The notes: generated from the sequence alone by a model not told the origin. DNA of 64,000 bases from Actinosynnema sp. ALI-1.44 (GCF_001984155.1 NZ_MTQO01000046.1:62001-126000); one strand, 5' to 3'; counted from the stretch's first letter, positions 15,440 through 25,371 are shown. Numbers and translations: made by a program.

Positions 15440-18400
15440 TCAACAGGACCGCGTCCCGGCTGAGCACCCTCGCTTCAGCGGGTAGGCGTCGATGATCGTC
15501 TGCTCCACTGTGTTGCCCTCGGCGTCAGACGCACTGGCTCGCAACGACACCGACGGCGCGCCGAGCGGGTGGTACAGCAGCAGGTACTCGCCGTACAGCG
15601 CGGCTTTCTCCCACGTGACACCGCGGTCGTAGGAGACCTCGGCCGACGTCAGCGTCGGCTTGGACCGCGAGCCGGCCTGGGGCTGCACGTGAACCGGGAC
15701 GGCGAACAGGCCGCCGCTGTGGGCGTGCTCGGAGTCGTCGAGCTTCGGGGTGAACCGGATCGCCGAGACAGGCAGTGCGGTCACCCCGGGACTGTGGTCG
15801 GACTGGAAGGTCCACGCCGCCGAGACGTAACTGGCCTTGGCGTAGCCCGTTCTCGTCGCCTCCGCCGTCAGCCGGTACCTCGCCGAGCCCTGTGGCACGG
15901 CCAGCCGGACATACCCGGCTTCCGTGCTCTCGCTGAGCAGTTCGCCGTCGCGGTAGAGCTTTGTGGACGCCTTGTCGGCCGTGGCGAAACCGGCGTTGCC
16001 CGCACCGTCACCGAACAACGGGAGGTACGCGACGAGCGTTTCGCCACGCTGCTGCACCCACGGATCCCCGTGGTTGTCCGAGAAGGACGGTCCGAACACG
16101 CCACGGTAGTACGACTCCGTGTATGTTTTGCCCGGCTCGTAGTTCTTCGGGGGACCGTTGAGCCCGCCCTGGTAGCCGTTGGTGCCCAGCACGTTCATCC
16201 GCCGTGCCCAGTCGGCGTTCTCGCCGCCGTAGTACTCGGTCCGGACGCCCGGTGTGAACGGTGTGATCGAGCCGAGGCCCCAGTCCCCTCGGCCGCGCGG
16301 CGAGGACGTGGCGCCGATCTCCGCCGATTGGCCGGGCAGCAGCGGTCCGACGTCCACCTTCACGGTCGCCAGGTCGCCGTGGTGGATCTCCTTGGTGATC
16401 CCGGACGGCGCCCGGCCCTTGGCGTACCACGCCAGCCCGTAGAACTCGTCCCCGACTGTCCAGTTCGTACTGAGCTGGCCGACCACCTCCTCGGAGTCCG
16501 GCCCGAGGGTGGCCAGCCCGACGTGGTCGGCGTTGCCGCCGAAGGACAGATTGGACACCAGGTACCGGTCGGTCGCCGACGTGCGCTCGAACCCGACCTG
16601 GAGCATCGCCAGCCGGGCGGGCTCGGCGGGGAGCCTGATCGAGATCGGCTGGGTGGCCCGCGCGTCGAGGTCGATCGTGGCGGGACCGGTGATCGTCAGG
16701 TTCGGGTAGTTGATCACGTCGTGCGTGTGCGGGTCGCTGCCGAGCACGGAACTGGTCAGCAGGTACCGGCCCTTGCGCAGCCGCTGGGTGAGCCTGCCGT
16801 CCAGAGTGGCGTCGGGGAAGACGCGCTCACCGGTGTCCACATTGATCAGGTAGGCCGACGTGAAGTCCGCGGGCTCGCCGTTGCGGCCGATCGCGTTGAG
16901 CACCAGGTCGTAGCTCTCCACCTCGAGATCGACCTCGATGGCGGTCCGCACCCGCTGTCCGCCGCCCGTGGCCACGATCGCGCCACCGAACTGTCCGCCG
17001 TCGGCCGCGGTGCTGATCGCGGCCGTGGTGACGGCCGTGGCCTTTCCCTTTGCGGGAACGACAAGCCGCGCGGGCTCGACCGTGAACAGGTTGGCCGGGC
17101 CGTTGGTTTCCGCCCGCAGGTCGAGCGTGACCGGTGTGGGGCCGTCGTTGGAGTACGTGATCTCCTTGCGCACGTCGGGTTGAGTGGCGTGCGGCCACCG
17201 GTGAGCACCGAAGCTCGCGCTGCTCGGTTCGGCGCTCACCGCTTGCTTCATCGCCGCCGCTGAATCCACCCGCCCCGCGCCCTGCTGGAACGGCGTGAGC
17301 CCGGGCGTCGGCGTGCTCGACGCGATCAGCAACGCCTTGAGTCGCGCGCCGGAAAGCTCCGGGTGCTGCTGGGCGAGCAACGCCGCTGCTCCGGCGACGT
17401 GGGGCGTGGCCTGCGACGTGCCGGACAGGGCCGTGTAGCCGTCGACGACCGGCTCGCCGATTCGTCCGTCGGAGTGCAGGGCGGCCACGATGCCCACGCC
17501 AGGTCCGGTGATGTCGGGTTTGATCACGCCGCCGCCCTCACGCGGGCCGCGGCTGGAGAAGTCGGCGATCCGGTTGTTCCGGTCGACCGCGCCCACCGCG
17601 AGCGCCGCGTCAGCGCTGGCCGGGGAGTCGATCGTGCCGTCGGCCGGGCCGTAGTTGCCCGCGGCGACCACGAACAGCGTGCCGAACTGGGCCGAGAGCC
17701 GGTTGACGGCGGCCTCGACCGGATCGACACCGGGGTCGTCGAACCCGCCGAGACTCATGTTGATCACGTCCGCGCCCTGCTCGGCCGCCCACTGCATGCC
17801 TGCGATGATCCCGGAGTCCGACCCGTTCCCGTTGTCCGCGAGGACTTTCACGTCCAGGATCCGGGCGTCCGGTGCGACACCGCGGAACTGGCCACCCGAC
17901 TGGGCGCCGGTGCCCGCCACGATCGACGCCACATGGGTACCGTGCCCGTAGCGGTCGACGTTGTCGCGCGAGGCGGAGAAGTTCTTCTCGCCGATCTCAC
18001 GGGACGCGAGATCCGGGTGGGTCTGGTCGACCCCGGTGTCCAGAACCGCGACCGTGACCCCCTTGCCGGTGAGGCCGGCCTGCCACGCGGCGGGCGCCCC
18101 GATCTGCGGCACACTCCGGTCGAGCGACACGGACCGCTTGGCGTCCAGCCAGACCTTCTTGATCCCCCCGGACACGGCGGTGGTCCAGACATCGGTCCCC
18201 GTCGCCGCGAGCGCGACCGCCCCGATGCTCGGCAGCTCGGCGGTGACGTGCGCGGTCAACGGTTTCCGCCCGGCCGCGTACTGCACGATCACCGGCACAC
18301 CGGTCCTGCCGTAGCCGCTGTCGCGCAGTCGCGTGACGTCGAAAAGCCGCTCGTCGAGTACTCCCTTCGCCAGCAAGGGCATTGCGTCGGCCGGCACAAC

Positions 18401-18655
18401 GAAGCTGTGCCCCTTCGCCTGGTACATCGAGAAACCCTGCCGCTCCCGGCCGGGTGCGGGCCGCAGATACCGCGGAGTTCCCCGTGCGCCGAGGAAAACC
18501 TGATCACCGGTGAGCAACGTGACGGCGTCCGGCTCGGTCGGCCCGGCACCGGGCGCCGCCTGAGCCGTGACCGGCGCGAGAAGCGAAGCTGCACAAAGAA
18601 AAGCGACGGCTCCAGCCGCCTGGCCTCGATGTCGACCGCGCACGAGTGCCTCCAT
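15440..18655 (-). CDS. Large secreted S8 family serine peptidase (subtilase)
   Basis: A 1071-residue secreted protease. A signal peptide (residues 1-33, ending AQA) and a ~150-residue propeptide region precede the catalytic domain. The triad is visible: Asp206 in AVLDTGVDQTHPDL, His238 in GHGTHVAS and Ser414 in SGTSQATPHVAG, with the oxyanion Asn334 in AAGN. The ~600-residue C-terminal part is beta-rich and unassigned, as in the giant Streptomyces subtilases. The ATG at 18655 has a weak ribosome site but starts the signal peptide. The enzyme probably degrades extracellular protein for nutrition. It is monocistronic by context. Confidence 0.88.
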   Translation of the reverse strand: MEALVRGRHRGQAAGAVAFLCAASLLAPVTAQAAPGAGPTEPDAVTLLTGDQVFLGARGTPRYLRPAPGRERQGFSMYQAKGHSFVVPADAMPLLAKGVLDERLFDVTRLRDSGYGRTGVPVIVQYAAGRKPLTAHVTAELPSIGAVALAATGTDVWTTAVSGGIKKVWLDAKRSVSLDRSVPQIGAPAAWQAGLTGKGVTVAVLDTGVDQTHPDLASREIGEKNFSASRDNVDRYGHGTHVASIVAGTGAQSGGQFRGVAPDARILDVKVLADNGNGSDSGIIAGMQWAAEQGADVINMSLGGFDDPGVDPVEAAVNRLSAQFGTLFVVAAGNYGPADGTIDSPASADAALAVGAVDRNNRIADFSSRGPREGGGVIKPDITGPGVGIVAALHSDGRIGEPVVDGYTALSGTSQATPHVAGAAALLAQQHPELSGARLKALLIASSTPTPGLTPFQQGAGRVDSAAAMKQAVSAEPSSASFGAHRWPHATQPDVRKEITYSNDGPTPVTLDLRAETNGPANLFTVEPARLVVPAKGKATAVTTAAISTAADGGQFGGAIVATGGGQRVRTAIEVDLEVESYDLVLNAIGRNGEPADFTSAYLINVDTGERVFPDATLDGRLTQRLRKGRYLLTSSVLGSDPHTHDVINYPNLTITGPATIDLDARATQPISIRLPAEPARLAMLQVGFERTSATDRYLVSNLSFGGNADHVGLATLGPDSEEVVGQLSTNWTVGDEFYGLAWYAKGRAPSGITKEIHHGDLATVKVDVGPLLPGQSAEIGATSSPRGRGDWGLGSITPFTPGVRTEYYGGENADWARRMNVLGTNGYQGGLNGPPKNYEPGKTYTESYYRGVFGPSFSDNHGDPWVQQRGETLVAYLPLFGDGAGNAGFATADKASTKLYRDGELLSESTEAGYVRLAVPQGSARYRLTAEATRTGYAKASYVSAAWTFQSDHSPGVTALPVSAIRFTPKLDDSEHAHSGGLFAVPVHVQPQAGSRSKPTLTSAEVSYDRGVTWEKAALYGEYLLLYHPLGAPSVSLRASASDAEGNTVEQTIIDAYPLKRGCSAGTRSC

Positions 18656-18834
18656 GTGATCACCGTGTCGCGGACAGTAATCCGCCGTCCGGCACGTCCA
18701 CAAGAGCCGGACGGAGCACTCCGCGGCGTGTCCGGAGCACCCGGACGCCATCACCAGTTGCCACTATTCACGCCTTCACTGTCCACACTGGAGCTGGCAG
18801 CCGATGCCCTGGCACGGGTGGGATGACGGGGTGA

Positions 18835-19647
18835 TCAGCGGCCGAAGCGCGGTGTCTTGAACACGAGCAGGGTTTCCTCCGGGCTCAGCGCGAGCCTGGT
18901 GAGGTGGTCGAGCGACTGCCGGATCGCGGCGGTCTGGGCGAAGTCCTGGGTGTCCTGTAGCCCCAGCATGGTCTCGGTGAAGGCCGCGTCGGGTTCGAAG
19001 AGATCGTCGAACGACAGCAGCACCACCGAGCCGTTGAGGCCCTCGTGCAGGTAGTTGCGCTGCGGGACGATCTGGATCGTGACGTGCGGCATCTCCGCGC
19101 GGCTGATCAGCATGTCGCGCTGGGTGCGGTCGATGCCCTGCCGCAGGACGGGTTCGTGGATCAGGGCGTGGACGTGCAGGAACGGTTCGGTGTCCAGCCT
19201 GTCCTGCTGGCGCATGCGCAGATCGGTGAACTTCTTGACGGTCTGCTTGCTGCCGGACATGGTCGCGCGGGCATAGTCCTCGGTCTGCAGCAGCGTCGGG
19301 AGGTGCCCGAGCTGGAACTCGTACTTCAACGCGGCCTCGTCCTCCATCCGGACGTACCGGGCGTCGTCGAGTTGGAAGTCCCGCCACCACGGCCGCCGCC
19401 GCGCCAGCTCCCACAGCGCCACGTAGGGGCCGTAGTCGCAACTCGGGACTCCGTAGGCGTCCAGCAGCGTGATCAGTTCGTGGTAGGTGGGCAGCTGGCG
19501 GCGTTCCATCCGGCTCAGCTTCTTGTACTCGATGTGGACGCGTTGGCCCGCTTCCTCCTGCGTGAGCCTTGCCTGTTCACGCAGGAACCTGAGTGCCCGC
19601 AGCAGCTGTTTGCCGTAGTAGTTCAGGTCCTGGTTCATGCCTGCCAT
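18835..19647 (-). CDS. HTH-type regulator with C-terminal DUF5753 (Scr1 family)
   Basis: A 270-residue protein with an N-terminal XRE-type HTH (LRFLREQARLTQEEAGQRV, then YKKLSRMERRQ). The DUF5753 domain is recognisable by GHLPTLLQTEDYARA, the RMRQQDRL helix and MPHVTIQIVPQ. Scr1-like proteins are actinobacterial regulators usually paired with a small DUF397 protein, but none is encoded nearby. Two ATG codons, three codons apart, are possible starts; the upstream one follows AAGG. It is divergent from a second DUF5753 regulator, with duplicated palindromes between them. Confidence 0.85.
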   Translation of the reverse strand: MAGMNQDLNYYGKQLLRALRFLREQARLTQEEAGQRVHIEYKKLSRMERRQLPTYHELITLLDAYGVPSCDYGPYVALWELARRRPWWRDFQLDDARYVRMEDEAALKYEFQLGHLPTLLQTEDYARATMSGSKQTVKKFTDLRMRQQDRLDTEPFLHVHALIHEPVLRQGIDRTQRDMLISRAEMPHVTIQIVPQRNYLHEGLNGSVVLLSFDDLFEPDAAFTETMLGLQDTQDFAQTAAIRQSLDHLTRLALSPEETLLVFKTPRFGR

Positions 19648-19696
19648 GTGCCTTGTCTTTCGCCTGTCGGTGTCCCGGCAGGCGGGAATCTAGTCC

Positions 19697-19747
19697 ATGT
19701 ACGTACATCGACGACATCACCTGATGGTGTACTTCAGGTACGTACAT
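19697..19747. promoter_or_regulatory. Duplicated 12-bp palindromic site between two DUF5753 regulator genes
   Basis: ATGTACGTACAT at 19697-19708 is a perfect palindrome. AGGTACGTACAT at 19736-19747 matches it in 11 of 12 positions, with centres 39 bp apart. Both lie between the divergent regulator genes, so they are good candidates for autoregulatory operators bound cooperatively or separately by the two proteins. Confidence 0.7.
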
Positions 19748-19769
19748 GACGTCGGGCAGACTGTTCACC

Positions 19770-20621
19770 ATGACGGACACCGACGACCTCAGCCCCGGCT
19801 CTCTGGTGCGGCGCTGGCGACTGGGCAGGCAACTGCGGAGCCTGCGCGAAGACGCGGGCAAGACGATGTCGCAGGCCGCCGCGTACATCGGTGTGAAGCG
19901 CCCGACCATCAGCCGGATCGAGACGGGCAGGCAGGCCATCCTGCCGAAGAACGTGAAGTTCCTCTGCCAGTTCTACGACGTCGGCGCGCCCGAGGTGGAC
20001 ACGCTGCTCCGCCAGGCCGAGGAGTCGAACGAACGCGGCTGGTGGCTGTCCTATGCGGACGCGATACCGGACTGGTTCGAGATGTACGTCGGTTTCGAGG
20101 CGGACGCGAAACAGATCTCGGCGTACAGCGCCGAACGACTCCCCGGCCTGTTGCAGACCCCGGATTACGTGCGGGCCGTGAACGAGGGAACGCCGCTGGG
20201 GAAGTTGCGGGACACGCAGGTGGAGAAGCTGATCGCGTTCCGGCAAGCCCGGCAGGCGCGGCTGGTCGAGAAGCGCACCCCGTACCGCGTCGTGCTCAAC
20301 GAGGCCGTTGTGCGACGCTCGATCGGCGACATGCGAGCGCAAGTCAGGCACCTGATCGAGATGTCCGAGCGCGACCACGTCACCCTGCAGGTGCTTACCT
20401 TCGACTCCGGTCCCCATCCCGCGATGGCGGGGGGATTTGACCTGGTCACGCTGCCCGATGAGCCGTCGCCGAACTTCGTGTACGTCGAGCAGGAGAACGG
20501 CGCGGTCTACCTGGAGCGCCCCGCGGACACGGCCCGCTACACGGCCATCGCGGAGGCGCTCGCAACGCAAGCCCTCACACCAGGGAAAACCCGGGATTTC
20601 CTTGCCGCGTGCGCCCAGTAG
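19770..20621 (+). CDS. HTH-type regulator with C-terminal DUF5753 (Scr1 family)
   Basis: A 283-residue regulator. The N-terminal HTH is LRSLREDAGKTMSQAAAYIG with PTISRIETGRQA, and the DUF5753 part has AERLPGLLQTPDYVRAV, RQARQARLVEKR and DHVTLQVLTFDSG. It is a distant paralogue of its divergent neighbour at 18835-19647. The ATG at 19770 was preferred because an upstream in-frame ATG (19746) lies inside the second palindromic site; neither has a clear Shine-Dalgarno, so leaderless translation is possible. No DUF397 gene follows; the next gene is a convergent acetyltransferase. Confidence 0.83.
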   Translation: MTDTDDLSPGSLVRRWRLGRQLRSLREDAGKTMSQAAAYIGVKRPTISRIETGRQAILPKNVKFLCQFYDVGAPEVDTLLRQAEESNERGWWLSYADAIPDWFEMYVGFEADAKQISAYSAERLPGLLQTPDYVRAVNEGTPLGKLRDTQVEKLIAFRQARQARLVEKRTPYRVVLNEAVVRRSIGDMRAQVRHLIEMSERDHVTLQVLTFDSGPHPAMAGGFDLVTLPDEPSPNFVYVEQENGAVYLERPADTARYTAIAEALATQALTPGKTRDFLAACAQ

Positions 20622-20636
20622 CGCCGGGGCAAGCGC

Positions 20637-21128
20637 TCATCGCACGTCGATCGTGAAGATCTGCCGGGATCCACCTTCCGGGCCGGAATCGGTCATCGGG
20701 CCCGCCGTGTAGCCGAGTCGTTCGTAGAACGCGCGGGACTCGGCGCCAGGGTGGTCCGGTCCGAACGTCACCACCTCGATCGTCGACGGCGCCTGGACGA
20801 ACCGGCGCATGGCCTCGTCCACCAGAGCACGGCCGATGCCCGTTCCGCGTGCCTGCTCGGACACCACCATCCAGTCGATGTGGTACTTCGGCCCCGCCGG
20901 GTCGAACAGCAGCCCACCCGACACACCGTCGCCGGCCACCAACGCTGTTCCGCGGTCGATGTGCGTCCGCACGGCCCGGTGGAACCCCGGTTCGTCCACC
21001 ATCGGCCCGAACCAGTGCTCCACCTCGGCGGCCAACGCCATGATCCCGGCGAAATCCGCGTCGCCCGCGACCCGGACCGCCGCTCTGGTCACCGGGGCAT
21101 CGTCTCGACCAACCTGATCAACTGCCAT
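20637..21128 (-). CDS. GNAT family N-acetyltransferase
   Basis: A 163-residue (or 151-residue) GNAT protein. Motif A, the acetyl-CoA pyrophosphate loop, is QARGTGIGRALVDEA, preceded by the strand YHIDWMVVSE and followed by AFYERLGYTAGP (motif B). The acceptor is unknown. Two starts compete: ATG at 21128 has a good GGAA site but overlaps the upstream gene by 40 bp, while GTG at 21092 overlaps the upstream stop by 4 bp (GTGA) as in coupled genes. It is likely an operon with the unknown protein upstream. Confidence 0.83.
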   Translation of the reverse strand: MAVDQVGRDDAPVTRAAVRVAGDADFAGIMALAAEVEHWFGPMVDEPGFHRAVRTHIDRGTALVAGDGVSGGLLFDPAGPKYHIDWMVVSEQARGTGIGRALVDEAMRRFVQAPSTIEVVTFGPDHPGAESRAFYERLGYTAGPMTDSGPEGGSRQIFTIDVR

Positions 21129-21805
21129 GTCGCTTCCGTTCCCCCGACCATGTGCTGTGCCTGTCGCGCCACCACCGCCAACGGCAGATGGTCCGGATCA
21201 TCCACCACCGCTTGGAAGTACCGGGCGCCCGGGTGCGTCAGCAACGCGTGCCGCGCGAACTCCGCGGCCAACGACGACGCGCGCTCGGCGTCCACCTCGT
21301 CCACCAGGTTGATCATCAGCTGCGGGTCGATCCGGTCCGCCGTCTCCAGCAGGTGCGTCAACTGCCAGACCGACTCCCGCCCACCCGTGTACCGCCGGAC
21401 CACGGTCTGCGCCTCCGCGGCGACCGTCCGCACCGTGACGTTCTTCAGCTCACCGCGGCTCAGGCCCTCACGCACGAGATCCCGTTGCCAGCAGACCGAC
21501 ACCGCGAGCACTGTCACCCAGAGGATCTCCTCGGCGAGCCTGCTGCCCGCCACCCGGACCTTGGCGTGCGCGGCGGCGGCGTCCGCCAGCGCGGTCATGC
21601 TGGCCTCACCGGCGAACAGGGCTTTCGCCGTGCCCAGGTAGACACGTGCCATGTCTTGCTGGTCCGGGGTCAGCTCGCCCGCGCACACCTGGACGACGTG
21701 CTCGGCGAACGCCAGGGACAGCACCTTGCCGCGCATCGGGTCCACCGACCGCAGTTGCTGCTCCAGCACATTCGAAACCGTGATCACAGGTATAGATTCT
21801 GTCAT
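21089..21805 (-). CDS. Hypothetical protein, mostly helical
   Basis: A 238-residue protein I do not recognise. It is rich in Ala, Val and Leu with amphipathic helices, has two Cys, and shows no signal peptide, membrane segment or catalytic motif. The sequence tracks a real coding region by third-position GC and by the tight overlap with the acetyltransferase gene that follows. The start ATG at 21805 has a poor ribosome site. Function unknown; a regulatory or scaffolding role with the acetyltransferase is only a guess from the overlap. Confidence 0.65.
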   Translation of the reverse strand: MTESIPVITVSNVLEQQLRSVDPMRGKVLSLAFAEHVVQVCAGELTPDQQDMARVYLGTAKALFAGEASMTALADAAAAHAKVRVAGSRLAEEILWVTVLAVSVCWQRDLVREGLSRGELKNVTVRTVAAEAQTVVRRYTGGRESVWQLTHLLETADRIDPQLMINLVDEVDAERASSLAAEFARHALLTHPGARYFQAVVDDPDHLPLAVVARQAQHMVGGTEATWQLIRLVETMPR

Positions 21806-21879
21806 CGACCGAGTGGTCCTGTCGGTCCGTGGACTGTGTCACGATTCGTGTTCCGGCTCCACGCGGATGGGAGGCGATC

Positions 21880-23478
21880 ATGGACGATCGGACCCGCAAT
21901 CGCACCGATGTGGACAGCGCGCTGCTGGGCCACAGCACCTATCGCAGCCTCGGCGAGCAGAAGCTCTCCCCGGCCGAGGAACGGTTCGAGAAAGCACGGC
22001 GCACCGTCGGGTTATGGCTCGCCCCACTGGTGACCGTCGTGTTCCTGGCGTTACCCCTTGACCTGGCAGGCAACCAGCAGACGCTCGCGGGCATCCTGCT
22101 CGGCGTGATCGTGCTGTGGATCACCGAGGCCGTGCCGATCCCGGTCGGCGGCCTGATCGGCGTCGCGCTGATCGTGCTCCTCGGGGTCGTGCCCGCGGAC
22201 GACGCGCTCGAACCGTTCGGGTCGTCGACGATCTTCACGTTCATCGGGGCGTTCATCCTCGCCCAGGCCATGCTGAAGCACGGGATCGCGCGGCGGTTCG
22301 CGTTCCGCATCCTGGCGTTGCCCCGTGTCGGCTCGTCGACGTTCGGCGTGATCATCGCGTTCGGCGGGATCACGTGCCTGCTCTCGGCGTTCGTGTCCAA
22401 CACCGCGACGGTGGCGATGCTGTTGCCCACAGCGGTCGGCATCCTGGCCGTGATCGCGAAGCTGTTGCAGGACAGGAACATGGTCGCCGAGGACTTCGAC
22501 CCGTTGCGGCTGCGTGTCGGCGCCGCGCTGATGCTGATGCTCGCGTACGGCGCCAGCGTCGGCGGCCTGCTGACCCCGGTGGGCAGCCCGCCGAACCTGA
22601 TCGGCCGCGGCCTGATCGAGAAGGCGACGGGGGAGCGGATCTCGTTCGCCCAGTGGTTCCTGGTCGCGCTGCCGATCTGCCTGCTGATGTTCGTCGTGCT
22701 CGTGGTGATCCTGCTGTTGCTCAACCGCCCGGAGATCCGCCGCATCGAGGGCGTGAGCGACTACATCGCCCAGCAGCGCGCCGAGATGGGCCCGTTGTCA
22801 CGCGCGGAGAAGAACACCTTGATCGCGTTCGGTGTGACGGTGACGCTCTGGATCGCGCCGGGGATCGTCGCAGTGGGCTTCGGCAACGACTCCGCGGTGT
22901 ACGACGCCGTCAGCGGCCGTCTCAACGAAGGCGTCGTGGCAGTGCTGGGCGCGGCGCTGCTGTACCTGCTGCCCACCGACTGGTCCAACCGCGAGTTCAC
23001 GCTGCGCTGGCGGGACGCGGCCGCGATCGACTGGGGCACGATCGTGCTGTTCGGCACCGGCATCATCTTCGGCTCGCTGCTGGCGAGCACCGGGCTGGCC
23101 AAGACGCTGGGGCAGTCCGCGTCGCAGTCGCTGGGGCTGAGCAGCACGGTGACGATCACGATCTTCGCCGTGCTGCTGGCGGTGGTGGTCTCGGAGACGA
23201 CGAGCAACACCGCGTCGGCGTCGGTCGTGGTGCCCATCGTCATCCCGATCGCCGTGGCGGCGGGGGCGAATCCGTTCGTGCCCGCGCTGGCCGCCACGTT
23301 CGCCGCGTCGTTCGGCTTCATGCTGCCGGTGTCCACGCCCCAGAACGCTGTGGTCTACGGCTCCGGCGCCGTCTCGATCACCCGGATGATCCGGTCCGGT
23401 ATCTCGTTCGACGTGGTCGGCGCGATCCTCATCCTCGTCGGCCTGCCCGTGATGGTGGCCGTGCTCGGCCTCGGCTAG
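21880..23478 (+). CDS. SLC13/DASS family sodium- or proton-coupled carboxylate permease
   Basis: A 532-residue membrane transporter. About 45 hydrophilic residues precede the first helix. Both inverted-repeat SNT motifs are present: AFVSNTATVAMLLP and ETTSNTASASVVVP, the sodium/substrate sites of the VcINDY-type fold, and GGLLTPVGSPPNLIG is the conserved hairpin tip. These carriers take up C4-dicarboxylates, citrate or sulfate-like anions. The ATG at 21880 follows GGGAGG. No sensor kinase or metabolic gene is adjacent, so substrate cannot be narrowed. A strong hairpin follows the stop. Confidence 0.9.
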   Translation: MDDRTRNRTDVDSALLGHSTYRSLGEQKLSPAEERFEKARRTVGLWLAPLVTVVFLALPLDLAGNQQTLAGILLGVIVLWITEAVPIPVGGLIGVALIVLLGVVPADDALEPFGSSTIFTFIGAFILAQAMLKHGIARRFAFRILALPRVGSSTFGVIIAFGGITCLLSAFVSNTATVAMLLPTAVGILAVIAKLLQDRNMVAEDFDPLRLRVGAALMLMLAYGASVGGLLTPVGSPPNLIGRGLIEKATGERISFAQWFLVALPICLLMFVVLVVILLLLNRPEIRRIEGVSDYIAQQRAEMGPLSRAEKNTLIAFGVTVTLWIAPGIVAVGFGNDSAVYDAVSGRLNEGVVAVLGAALLYLLPTDWSNREFTLRWRDAAAIDWGTIVLFGTGIIFGSLLASTGLAKTLGQSASQSLGLSSTVTITIFAVLLAVVVSETTSNTASASVVVPIVIPIAVAAGANPFVPALAATFAASFGFMLPVSTPQNAVVYGSGAVSITRMIRSGISFDVVGAILILVGLPVMVAVLGLG

Positions 23479-23505
23479 GGGAGCGGGCAAAACCTGTCAA
23501 GGATG

Positions 23506-23531
23506 GGCGCTCCGACCTCGGCCGGAGCGCC
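23506..23531. terminator. Hairpin between convergent genes
   Basis: A 9-bp perfect stem, GGCGCTCCG at 23506-23514 with CGGAGCGCC at 23523-23531, and an 8-nt loop. It sits between the SLC13 gene and the convergent DUF1524 end of the broken restriction gene. Confidence 0.75.
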
Positions 23532-23549
23532 TCCAGATCTCGACCTCGC

Positions 23550-25371
23550 TCACGGCCGTTGCCAGATGGCCGTCACTCGTTTCGCCAGCTGTTGAGTACG
23601 ACTCAGGATGTCCTCGTCAGTCCATGCGTTCGGATGAGCGTCGATCAGGCGCTTGTTGAGCAGCAGCACACTGTGGTCGAACAAGGATCCGCGCTTGCCC
23701 GGGATCTGCTTGCCGTCGACCTCGACTGACAGCCATGGATGGTTCGAGACGTAGGGATTCATCTTCCCGGCCAGCAGCGTCAGATTGCCGAGTGTCTGGA
23801 CGAGTTCGGCACGCCGGTGTCCGGCAGCGGGGTCGCCGGCAATGTCAGCGCCCCAATGGGCCCTCCATTTCTGCGGCATGATGTGCTCAATGGTCAGAAC
23901 GCCACGCCTGCAGTGTGCTTCCTCCGTCTTGGGCGAGCGCAGGTCGTCTTCGAGCGCTTCGAGCAACATGCGGGCCCGCCTTCGCGGCACCAGGGCCGTG
24001 TACAACCGCATGCCCGTCAGGCTCTCCACGACTTGGTCGTCCCCGGGCCACCGCCTGGTCTCGCTTGTTTGCGCGGCGAGGAAACGCCTCGCCACCTGCC
24101 CGGCCATCGCCGGTTCGACGGCGTGCAACTGGTGCAGCAACTCCACCATGGTGCTGTTGGTGTCGGCCAGCGTCACCCGGCTCAGCGTTCGTCGCACCAC
24201 CCAGCTTTCCACAGCCTGCAACGCCTCATCTCGGGCTGCTGCCGCAACCCCCGATGCCGGGCGCATCAGCCACAGCAGCACAGGCATGGTGGCCGCGATG
24301 TCCAGGACCTCGATGACCCGGTAGTAGAACGTGCCAGGCACCGAAAAGGGTGGCTGCTGAGCGAGTTGCCGGTAGCACGCGCTGTCGCGGCTGAGTTCGT
24401 CGAGCACAGGCCGGACGTCCGGACTGCCTGCGAGCACGTGATCACGGAAGTCGGTGAAGATGCGGTCCGAAGGCACGACGTGGGCACGCCGCATGGTCAA
24501 CCAGTAGTTCAGGAAGACGTCGATCCGCGGCCGGTTGAGTCGTCCCTGTCGCTGTTCTTCACGCCAGTAGGGGGCGTCCAAGGCCGCCCAATGCCGCTGA
24601 TTCAATGCCTCAGCGTCCAGCCCCTTGCCGTTCGGCGGCCTGGAATACCGCGTTCTTGATGAGATCGGCGGCCAGCAGCGGACTGCCCCGGTCGTTGAGC
24701 GCCTCGAAGATGGCCTGGGCGTTGTCGCCGGGCTCCAGGTCGATGACCACCAGCTTGAGGTGCTGCGCGAGCGTCATCGTCAGTGCCTGGAGCCGTTGCT
24801 CCGGGGTGGTCTGCCCGTTCGAGTCGAGCGCCCACGCCGTGATCCGGTCGCGCAGAAACGCGATCGCCTGGCTGACGAGGTGCTCACCCCCGTCGTTTTC
24901 GCGATCGGAGTCCATGGCCGACTGGAAGGCGCCTCGATCCGCCGAGATCGGCCACACCTTGAGAAGCTCGTCGTCGCTGTCGACCACGTGCTCGGGATTG
25001 CGCACCAACGTGGCGAGCAAGGCGGTGTCCCGTGAGCGCCCGTGGTGTTCGGTGACCTGCCGGGTGGCATTGAGCAGGAGCTGAAGAGTGATCAGCCGTT
25101 GCTGTCCGTCGATGACGTGACGTACCGCGATGTACCCGGATGGGCTTTGTTGTTGGTCAAGCACGACAGCCCCGAGGAAATGCGGCGGCACAGCCTGACT
25201 GCCGGAACCCCCCGCGGCGTCGAGCAGCTCTTCCGCCACGGCCCGGACGTCTGCCCAGAGCGGTTCCCACTGTTTCTCGATCTTCCACACATACGGACGC
25301 TGAAAGACCGGGATGACATACCGCACCTGCGGCTCGAACAGTTTCTGGGGAGTCAGCGTACTAGCCTGCAT
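23550..25371 (-). pseudogene. DUF262-DUF1524 (GmrSD-type restriction) gene split by a frameshift
   Basis: Two consecutive minus-strand frames make one gene. The 5' part (25371 to 24610) is DUF262: FQRPYVWKIEKQWEPLW, HFLGAVVL, the IDGQQRL nucleotide site, FEALNDRGSPLLAADLIKN. The 3' part (to 23550) is the DUF1524 HNH-like nuclease, with TIEHIMPQKW and LGNLTLLAGKMN. The frame is lost after AAERQG: skipping one G in the G4 tract (plus-strand CCCC 24621-24624) gives GLDAEALNQRHWAALD and joins both halves at exactly the expected point. GmrSD proteins are type IV enzymes that cut modified phage DNA and use nucleotides. The lesion is either a true mutation or a base-calling error; if true, the nuclease half is not made from the main start. 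Confidence 0.85.
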
